Assembly (NCBI GenBank): GCA_937957845.1
Contig: CALGOD010000824.1
Location: 1-7,116, forward strand
Length of the DNA stretch: 7,116 bases
Reading direction: 5' to 3'
From: an uncultured Nocardiopsis sp.
GTDB taxonomy: Bacteria > Actinomycetota > Actinomycetes > Streptosporangiales > Streptosporangiaceae
The translations under genes and the position numbers were made by a program. The notes below the pieces were generated by a model, which was not told where the DNA came from, did no database searches, and saw only the letters and a program-made list of their open reading frames with translations. This document shows, piece by piece, positions 1-4,923 of the stretch (the first letter of the stretch is position 1; each line of letters begins with the position of its first letter).

Positions 1-63
1 GAGGCTGAACTCCGCGACACGTTCTCTCAGGCGCGTGAGCGCGCTCGTCACTGCAGCGGGCAT
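1..63 (-). CDS. fliF: FliF flagellar MS-ring protein, N-terminal fragment (cut by window edge)
   Basis: Only the first 21 codons are present, read leftward from an ATG at 63-61: MPAAVTSALTRLRERVAEFSL. FliF forms the MS ring in the cytoplasmic membrane on which the flagellar basal body is built. The fragment is too short to show a FliF domain. The call rests on its position immediately downstream of fliE, the usual flgB-flgC-fliE-fliF order, and on the short amphipathic N-terminus typical of FliF before its first membrane helix. The ATG shares one base with the fliE stop (TGATG), so translation is probably coupled. Any other protein beginning here cannot be excluded from 21 residues. Confidence 0.6.
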   Translation of the reverse strand, partial: MPAAVTSALTRLRERVAEFSL

Positions 64-362
64 CAGGCCTGCATCCGCATGACGTCGTTGAAGGCGTCGA
101 CCGCCTTGTTGCGCAGCGCGACGGTGAGCTCGAGGGCGACTGCGGCCTCGGTGGCCGCGATCGTGTAGTCGTGCACGTCGTCGAGGTCACCGCTGACCGC
201 CTTGAGTGCGAGCTCGGAGGAGGTCGCCTGCTTGTCGTTGACGCCGTCCACCGCGTCGGCGAGGACCGAAGCGAAGCCCGTCCCGGAGGAGCTGGCGGTC
301 GCACCGGGCTCCAGGAAGTCGAGGTAGGCGGTGGGCGTGACGCCGATGGCGGGTACGGACAT
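63..362 (-). CDS. fliE: FliE, flagellar hook-basal body complex protein
   Basis: A complete 99-residue protein, normal for FliE (about 100 residues). FliE is a periplasmic adaptor between the MS ring (FliF) and the proximal rod (FlgB/FlgC), exported by the flagellar type III apparatus without a cleaved signal. The conserved part is the C-terminal third: a helical stretch followed by VALRNKAVDAFNDVMRMQA (residues 81-99), matching the family ending of the type 'vRNKvveAYqeiMrMqv'. The N-terminal half is Ala/Ser/Thr/Gly-rich and variable, as usual. The ATG is supported by a GGGAAG Shine-Dalgarno-like stretch inside the end of flgC and by the TGATG overlap with the flgC stop. The fliE stop similarly overlaps the fliF start. 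Its neighbours on both sides are fragmentary, so this is the only intact flagellar gene here. Confidence 0.88.
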   Translation of the reverse strand: MSVPAIGVTPTAYLDFLEPGATASSSGTGFASVLADAVDGVNDKQATSSELALKAVSGDLDDVHDYTIAATEAAVALELTVALRNKAVDAFNDVMRMQA

Positions 363-2490
363 CAGTTCTTCCCGATCTGGAGCGCGGTCTGGTAGCTCTC
401 GCGCGCCCGGTCCACGACCGCGGCGCTGGCCCCACCACGGGGGCCACCACGGTCATGGCGACCACGGTGACCACGTGGGCCGGTTCCGGCGGCTGTTCTG
501 GATCATGCTGGTCCTGGCGGTGCCCACCGTCGGGCTGAGCGGCATGTTCGCCGACATCGTCGGCTACTCCCCGCCGGACGTGCCCGGGGTGGTCTGGATC
601 CCTCCGCTCCTGGGCACCGTGATGTACCTCTGGGGCGGGTCGCCCTTCCTGTCCGGGGCCGTCGAGGAGGTCCGCGCCCTCCGACCCGGCATGATGCTGC
701 TGATCTCCCTGGCCATCACCGTGGCCTTCCTCTCCTCCTGGGGCGCGCACCTGGGTGTGCTCTCCCACGAACTGGAGTTCTGGTGGGAACTGGCGCTGCT
801 GATCGTCATCATGCTGCTGGGCCACTGGATCGAGATGCGTTCCCTCGCGCAGACCTCCTCCGCCCTGGAGTCGTTGGCCACGCTGCTGCCGGACGAGGCG
901 GAGAAGGTCTCCGGCGACGAGGTGGTCACGGTCGCGCCCTCCGACCTGGTGGTCGGTGACGTGGTCATCGTCCGGCCCGGCGGCCGTGTCCCGGCCGACG
1001 GTCACGTCACCGAGGGCGTCGCGGACATGGACGAGTCGATGATCACCGGCGAGTCCCGCCCCGTCAGTCGCGGTCCGGGCGACCGGGTCGTGGCCGGAAC
1101 GGTCTCCACCGACACCGCGCTGCGGGTACGGATCACGGCCGTGGGCGAGGACACCGCGCTGGCGGGGATCCGCCGACTGGTCGCCGACGCCCAGAACTCC
1201 ACCTCCCGCGCCCAACGTCTGGCGGACAGGGCGGCCGCCCTGCTGTTCTGGTTCGCCCTGGGGTCGGCCGCCGTCACCTTCGCCGTCTGGTCCGCCTTGG
1301 GAGCCCCCGACACCGCTCTGGTCCGGACCATCACCGTGCTGGTCATCGCCTGCCCCCACGCTCTGGGACTGGCGATCCCGCTGGTGGTCTCCATCGCCAC
1401 CGAACGGGCCGCGCGGGGCGGGGTCCTGATCAAGGACCGCATCGCCCTGGAGAGCATGCGCACCGCCGACACCGTCCTGTTCGACAAGACCGGCACCCTG
1501 ACCAAGGGCGAACCGGTGGTGGACCGCGTGGTCCCCGTCGCCGGTCGCGGTGAGGACGAGGTGTTGGCCCTGGCGGCGGCCGCCGAGGCCGACAGCGAGC
1601 ACCCCCTGGCCAAGGCCATCGTGGCGGCGGCGCGGCGACGCTCCCTCGACGTGCCCGGGGCCGCCGACTTCCGGTCGTCCGCGGCCGAGGGCGTGACCGC
1701 GACGGTCGACGGGGAACGGATCGGTGTCGGAGGGCCCGGGATGCTGCGGACCCATGGCGCGGCGGAGTTGCCGGCCACCGAGCCCTGGAAGGCCGAGGGC
1801 GCGATCATCCTGCACGTGCTCTCCGGAGGGGAGGTCATCGGCGCGCTCTCCCTGTCCGACGAGATCCGTGAGGAGTCCCATCAGGCCGTCCGGGCCCTGC
1901 ACGCCTTGGGCCTGCGGGTCGTGATGATCACCGGTGACGCCGAGGCCGTCGCCCACTCCGTCGCCGCCGACCTGGGCATCGACCAGGTCTTCGCCCAGGT
2001 GCGACCCGAGGAGAAGGGGGCCAAGGTCGCCGAACTACAGGCCCGGGGACACAGGGTCGCCATGGTCGGTGACGGAGTCAACGACGCCCCCGCCCTGGCC
2101 CGCGCCGACGTCGGCCTGGCCATCGGGGCCGGCACCGACGTGGCCATCGCCTCGGCCGGGGTGATCCTGGCCGGCGACGACCCCCGTTCGGTGCTCTCGG
2201 TCATCGAGTTGTCCCGGGCCGGCTACCGCAAGATGCGGCAGAACCTGTGGTGGGCCGCCGGGTACAACCTCGCGGCGGTACCGCTGGCGGCCGGTGTGCT
2301 GGCGCCCGTGGGCTTCGTGATGCCCATGGCCGTGGGCGCGGTGTTGATGTCGCTGTCCACGGTGGTGGTGGCGCTGAACGCCCAGGTGCTGCGCCGCTTG
2401 GACCTGCGTCCCGAGGCCAGTACGGAGGCGGTGCTCAGAAGGGCCGGCTCCGACGAGGAGACCGGCGCGCCCCGGCCCGTCGGGGCCTAG
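331..2490 (+). CDS. copB: P1B-type copper/silver-exporting ATPase, CopB-like (native N-terminus probably missing)
   Basis: An ATP-driven heavy-metal efflux pump of the cytoplasmic membrane. Numbering from the GTG at 331 (719 residues): His-rich segment 35-48; membrane helices near 54-76, 86-106, 118-140 and 150-170; actuator-domain TGES at 239-242; helix pair near 300-355 holding the metal-site CPH at 341-343; phosphorylation motif DKTGT with Asp385; P1B-specific HP at 424-425; hinge GDGVND at 580-585; last two helices with YN at 645-646 and MSLST at 673-677. CPH in place of CPC plus a His-rich N-terminus marks the P1B-3/CopB group (Cu+, Cu2+ or Ag+). No CxxC metal-binding domain is visible. 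All catalytic motifs are intact. Residues 1-33 are antisense of fliE/flgC and do not look like the family; similarity begins at about base 433. Other in-frame starts are ATG 346 and GTG 475; none has a convincing Shine-Dalgarno. The original start was probably lost at the junction. Confidence 0.9.
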   Translation: MGVTPMAGTDISSSRSGARSGSSRAPGPRPRRWPHHGGHHGHGDHGDHVGRFRRLFWIMLVLAVPTVGLSGMFADIVGYSPPDVPGVVWIPPLLGTVMYLWGGSPFLSGAVEEVRALRPGMMLLISLAITVAFLSSWGAHLGVLSHELEFWWELALLIVIMLLGHWIEMRSLAQTSSALESLATLLPDEAEKVSGDEVVTVAPSDLVVGDVVIVRPGGRVPADGHVTEGVADMDESMITGESRPVSRGPGDRVVAGTVSTDTALRVRITAVGEDTALAGIRRLVADAQNSTSRAQRLADRAAALLFWFALGSAAVTFAVWSALGAPDTALVRTITVLVIACPHALGLAIPLVVSIATERAARGGVLIKDRIALESMRTADTVLFDKTGTLTKGEPVVDRVVPVAGRGEDEVLALAAAAEADSEHPLAKAIVAAARRRSLDVPGAADFRSSAAEGVTATVDGERIGVGGPGMLRTHGAAELPATEPWKAEGAIILHVLSGGEVIGALSLSDEIREESHQAVRALHALGLRVVMITGDAEAVAHSVAADLGIDQVFAQVRPEEKGAKVAELQARGHRVAMVGDGVNDAPALARADVGLAIGAGTDVAIASAGVILAGDDPRSVLSVIELSRAGYRKMRQNLWWAAGYNLAAVPLAAGVLAPVGFVMPMAVGAVLMSLSTVVVALNAQVLRRLDLRPEASTEAVLRRAGSDEETGAPRPVGA
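362..430 (-). pseudogene. flgC: FlgC proximal-rod protein, C-terminal remnant cut by a junction
   Basis: Reading leftward on the minus strand in the frame that stops at TGA (364-362), the last residues are ASAAVVDRARESYQTALQIG followed by KN. This resembles the C-terminal rod-protein helix of FlgC, which typically reads 'ANaavvdrAreaYqsaLqIGk' in actinobacteria. FlgC is a proximal-rod subunit of about 130-150 residues; only about 23 are visible. Upstream of the Ala codon at 430-428 the same frame stops resembling FlgC: the expected Tyr-Gln before the Ala-Asn is replaced by Arg-Gly-Gly, and the DNA instead becomes the antisense of a metal ATPase. The stop shares its last base with the fliE ATG. 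It is either a gene truncated by a real rearrangement or half of an assembly chimera. Confidence 0.72.
425..436. other. Breakpoint between flagellar operon fragment and P-type ATPase gene
   Basis: FlgC-like coding sequence on the minus strand remains recognisable down to about position 428. ATPase-like coding sequence on the plus strand begins with a His/Gly/Asp-rich stretch from about 433. The two genes point away from each other with no room for an intergenic region or promoter, and each lacks its 5' end. I see no inverted repeats, target-site duplication or transposase at the junction. The breakpoint is inferred from where protein similarity fades, so it is uncertain by several bases. Confidence 0.65.
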
Positions 2491-2502
2491 GACCTTGTCC
2501 TT

Positions 2503-2682
2503 GTGAAGCCCCTCCCCGACCACCTGGAAAGCGAGGACGCCCACGGGGTTCTGGAGGTACCGAAGGTTCCCGTGTTCCAGGCGTCCGAGCACGAACCGAA
2601 GCGAAGCGGAGGTTCAAAGAGAACACAGCGAGAGCGTCTCCACCCCACCCGAGGGGGAGCCCGCCTCCACCAAAGGTCGTAA
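2503..2682 (+). CDS. Candidate small protein, 59 residues, unrecognised
   Basis: An open frame from GTG 2503 to TAA 2680-2682, starting 12 bases after the ATPase stop, with a weak AGGA at 2489-2492 before it. The first 33 codons nearly all end in C or G, as in the real genes here, and give an acidic/Pro-rich peptide beginning VKPLPDHLESEDAHGVLEV. The second half loses this bias (AGA, ACA, CGA, TCA codons) and becomes Arg/Lys-rich, which argues against a conserved protein or suggests a decayed end. I recognise no family. It may equally be non-coding or a remnant of an older gene. Confidence 0.15.
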   Translation: MKPLPDHLESEDAHGVLEVPKVPVFQASEHEPKRSGGSKRTQRERLHPTRGGARLHQRS

Positions 2683-2685
2683 GTC

Positions 2686-2697
2686 AGGTGTACACCT
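2686..2697. promoter_or_regulatory. Perfect 12-base palindrome AGGTGTACACCT, possible operator
   Basis: The sequence AGGTGTACACCT equals its own reverse complement. It lies 112 bases before the serine hydrolase GTG, in a gap where a promoter for that gene is expected. Dyads with a GTGTACAC core are typical binding sites of dimeric repressors, but I cannot assign this one to a regulator. The symmetry does not extend beyond the 12 bases. Confidence 0.35.
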
Positions 2698-2813
2698 ACG
2701 CCGGATGTGCCGCGGCCACCTGTTCCGGAATGCTGGAGACCCACCTCGCCGGGAGGAGGGGGCCTCGGGGTCCCCTCCCCCAGCACATCCCCGGAGCAGG
2801 AGAGAGCACGTGA
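2688..2813 (+). CDS. Candidate 41-residue upstream open frame overlapping the serine hydrolase start
   Basis: This frame runs from GTG 2688 to TGA 2811-2813, and the stop overlaps the GTG start of the serine hydrolase as GTGA, the arrangement seen in translationally coupled genes. It begins VYTYAGCAAATCSGMLETH, with two Cys residues five apart, then a Gly/Pro/Arg-rich tail encoded by the hairpin region. The start codon lies inside the palindrome at 2686-2697. The only upstream purine match is AAAGG at 2672-2676, eleven bases away. The tail looks like translated structural RNA more than protein. It is offered only because of the overlap and could be chance. Confidence 0.12.
   Translation: MYTYAGCAAATCSGMLETHLAGRRGPRGPLPQHIPGAGEST
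2755..2778 (+). other. Leader hairpin just upstream of the serine hydrolase ribosome binding site
   Basis: GGAGGGG at 2755-2761 pairs perfectly with CCCCTCC at 2772-2778 around a ten-base loop; alternative pairings of the neighbouring G and C runs are possible. It ends about 15 bases before the AGGAG at 2798-2802. Because the left arm resembles a Shine-Dalgarno sequence, the structure could influence initiation or simply reflect base composition. There is no T-run, so a terminator role is doubtful. Confidence 0.35.
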
Positions 2814-4819
2814 GCACAGCCAGGACGACCTCCCCACCCCCACCGTTCGGCGGACGGCCGCGAAGACTCCTGCGGGCGGCGGCCGCCGTGGCGGCCGTCA
2901 CGGCTCTGGCCGGAGGCTGTGCGGGCCCGGTATCCGAAGGCGTCCAGGAACCCCCGGCTTCCTCCGCCGCCACCGCCGAACTCACCGCCCAGGACCTGGA
3001 GGCCTGGCTGGACGGCCTGGTTCCGGCGGCTCTGCGCCAGAGCGGTATCCCCGGCGCCTCGGTCAGCGTGGTCCACGACGGCGAACTGCTCAGCGCCCGC
3101 GGCTACGGCCACGCCGACACCGGGGCGGACGGAGGCGACCCGGTGCCGGTCGACCCCGAGGAGACCCTCTTCCGGGTGGGCTCGGTGTCCAAGCTGTTCA
3201 CCGGTACGGCCGTCATGCAGCTCGTGGAGTCGGGGGAGGTGGACCTGGACACCGACGTCCACGAGTACTTGGACTTCACTCTGCCCACGTCCTTCGACGA
3301 ACCCGTGACCCTGCGCCACCTGCTGACCCACACCCCCGGTTTCGAGGAGCGGGTCCAGGACCTGATCCTCCCCGAGGGAAGTGAGGCCGACCTGCGCCAA
3401 CACCTGGTCACCGATCCCCCTGAGCAGGTGTTCGAGCCGGGCACGGTCCCCGCCTACTCCAATTACGGCAACGCTCTCGCCGGATACGTCGTCGAACGGG
3501 TCAGCGGTGTCCCCTTCTCCGACTACGTCCGGCGGAACGTGCTCGAACCACTGGACATGGACTCCTCCACCTTCGCCCAGCCCCTGCCCGACGAGTTGGA
3601 GGGACGCCTCGCCAGCAGCTACTCCGACGTCACCGGCACGGCCAGGCCCTTCGAGGTCATCCCGGGCGCGCCCGCCGGCGCACTGACCACGTCGGCGACC
3701 GACATGGCGCACTTCATGCTCGCGCACCTGGGTGAACTCGATTCCGACCGGTCTCCGCTGTCCCCCGAAACGCTCGAACTCATGCACACACCGGCTCTGG
3801 GGGAGGACTCCCTCGGCGGCCTGGCCAACGGGCCGCGCATGACGCTGGGCTTCTTCCAGGAGGACCGCAACGGCCACAGGATCCTCGGGCACGGGGGAGA
3901 CACCGAATACTTCCACTCCCACATGCAGATCTATCCCGACGAGGGCGCCGGTGTCTTCGTGACCCTCAACGGCAGCGGATACCAGGCGACCGACAGCCTG
4001 CTGCTGCGCGAGGCGGTCCTGTTCGGGTTCGCCGACCGCTACTTCCCCGCCTCCGACGAAGGCGGCTCTCCCGCCCGCTCCTCGTCCGCCGAGCACGCCG
4101 CGATGGCCGAGGGGACCTACGAGACCTCCCGGACGATGGACAGCACCTTCCTCTCCGCGCTGGGCGTGCTCCAGCAGGTCCAGGTCACCGCACGTGAGGA
4201 CGGCACGATCCTGGTCACCCCCGGGCCGGAGACCCGGCGACCCACCGTCTACGAGGAGATCGAGCCCTGGGTGTGGCGCGAGGTCGGGGGGCAGAGCCTG
4301 TTGGCGATGCGGGTGGAAGGGGACCAGGTGGAGGCGATCGGTCACACCTCGGCCTTCACCCTCCTGCGTACCGACACCACACGCCAGGCCTCACTGGTCC
4401 TGCCCGTGGCCATCTCCTCCGTCCTGGTCCTGCTCGTCGCCGCGCTGAGCCTGCCTGGGGGTGCGGTGGTGCGCCGTTTCGCGTCCCTGCCGCCCCGGAA
4501 CCGGGCCGGGCGCACGGCCCGTGTCCTGACCAGGGTGGGTGTGGGCTGCGCTCTGGCCGCTCTCGTGGGCTGGGTCATCGCGATCTTCCTGGCCATGAGC
4601 CTCCACCCCGTGCCCGGAGGGGTGCTGTACGCGGTCCTTGCGGCGCAGTGGCTCGGCGTCCTGGCCGTCGTCCCCGCGGCCGTGGTCCTGTTCGACGACG
4701 TCCGGCGCCGCTCCGGCTGGAAGCGCTACGTGGGGAGCGCCCTCGTCCTGCTGGCACTGGTCGGAGTGGCCTGTTTCGCCGCCGTCTCCGGCCTGCTCGG
4801 TACCGACATGACGTACTGA
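2810..4819 (+). CDS. Membrane-anchored class C beta-lactamase-like serine hydrolase
   Basis: A 669-residue protein from GTG 2810, preceded by AGGAG at 2798-2802. An in-frame TTG at 2705 gives a longer frame, but its extra residues hide the export signal, so GTG is preferred. The N-terminus has RPRRLLR (16-22), a hydrophobic Ala-rich segment to about 35, and Cys37 in ALAGGC: a signal peptide, possibly Tat-type and possibly a lipoprotein (weak lipobox). The beta-lactamase/penicillin-binding-like domain covers about 60-410, with nucleophile motif SVSK (Ser125, Lys128), YSN (216-218) and HGG (361-363), all intact. A beta-rich segment follows at about 430-520, then four membrane helices near 528-548, 575-596, 604-628 and 641-661. 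The active site should face outside. Relatives include esterases, D-aminopeptidases and low-activity PBPs; the substrate cannot be read from sequence. A hairpin terminator follows immediately and a two-component system comes next. Confidence 0.88.
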   Translation: MSTARTTSPPPPFGGRPRRLLRAAAAVAAVTALAGGCAGPVSEGVQEPPASSAATAELTAQDLEAWLDGLVPAALRQSGIPGASVSVVHDGELLSARGYGHADTGADGGDPVPVDPEETLFRVGSVSKLFTGTAVMQLVESGEVDLDTDVHEYLDFTLPTSFDEPVTLRHLLTHTPGFEERVQDLILPEGSEADLRQHLVTDPPEQVFEPGTVPAYSNYGNALAGYVVERVSGVPFSDYVRRNVLEPLDMDSSTFAQPLPDELEGRLASSYSDVTGTARPFEVIPGAPAGALTTSATDMAHFMLAHLGELDSDRSPLSPETLELMHTPALGEDSLGGLANGPRMTLGFFQEDRNGHRILGHGGDTEYFHSHMQIYPDEGAGVFVTLNGSGYQATDSLLLREAVLFGFADRYFPASDEGGSPARSSSAEHAAMAEGTYETSRTMDSTFLSALGVLQQVQVTAREDGTILVTPGPETRRPTVYEEIEPWVWREVGGQSLLAMRVEGDQVEAIGHTSAFTLLRTDTTRQASLVLPVAISSVLVLLVAALSLPGGAVVRRFASLPPRNRAGRTARVLTRVGVGCALAALVGWVIAIFLAMSLHPVPGGVLYAVLAAQWLGVLAVVPAAVVLFDDVRRRSGWKRYVGSALVLLALVGVACFAAVSGLLGTDMTY

Positions 4820-4827
4820 CCACCGTC

Positions 4828-4880
4828 GGGGCACGGGGCGCTCCGGAGGAGCGTCCTCCTCCGGAGCGCCCCGTGTCCCC
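4828..4880 (+). terminator. Strong hairpin terminator after the serine hydrolase
   Basis: The arm at 4832-4850 pairs perfectly over 19 bases with 4857-4875 around a six-base loop (4851-4856). A further four G-C pairs (4828-4831 with 4877-4880) add on across a one-base bulge at 4876. It begins nine bases after the serine hydrolase stop. No T-run follows, which is common for actinobacterial terminators. The hairpin could also protect the 3' end of the message or attenuate rather than abolish read-through into the kinase gene. Confidence 0.82.
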
Positions 4881-4893
4881 TGATGAGGCATCA
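4881..4893. promoter_or_regulatory. Short inverted repeat TGATG-AGG-CATCA before the kinase gene
   Basis: Two five-base arms, TGATG and CATCA, are separated by AGG, directly after the terminator and 30 bases before the kinase GTG. Its position in the only 43 bases between terminator and kinase makes it a candidate operator or part of the promoter. Five-base arms are short enough to arise by chance. Confidence 0.25.
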
Positions 4894-4923
4894 TGCTCAC
4901 GACGCCGAGGAACCGAGGAAGCA

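Larger units (their letters stand above)
2491..2809. other. 319-base intergenic region between the ATPase and the serine hydrolase
   Basis: No recognisable gene. It contains a somewhat less GC-rich patch at about 2590-2640, a 12-base perfect palindrome at 2686-2697, and a G-rich/C-rich hairpin at 2755-2778 just before the ribosome binding site of the next gene. Two weak small open frames (2503-2682 and 2688-2813) are listed separately. No clear terminator follows the ATPase stop and I cannot name a confident -35/-10 pair, although the spacing suggests that the serine hydrolase has its own promoter here. Confidence 0.6.

Noticed and set aside
187..1956. A long minus-strand open frame opposite the ATPase.
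   Set aside because: It is a shadow caused by high GC content: composition is Gly/Asp/Arg/His/Gln-rich with no family signature, and it crosses the breakpoint opposite a gene with all expected catalytic motifs.
265..2607. The 13-mer ACCGAAGCGAAGC occurs at 265-277 (within fliE) and again at 2595-2607.
   Set aside because: One copy lies in coding sequence and the other in the gap; they share no flanking similarity and are unlikely to be recombination sites. Chance is the simplest explanation.
2491..2660. A possible transposase remnant after the ATPase.
   Set aside because: I found no DDE-type motif, terminal inverted repeat or target duplication in any frame of this segment.
2696..4345. A long minus-strand open frame opposite the serine hydrolase.
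   Set aside because: It is antisense to a well-supported gene, has low-complexity Gly/Val/Arg/Gln composition and shows no recognisable motif.
4273..4923. An in-frame upstream extension of the kinase reading frame.
   Set aside because: It overlaps the hydrolase C-terminus and the terminator, is Arg/Gly/Pro-rich, and the GTG at 4924 has a good ribosome binding site.
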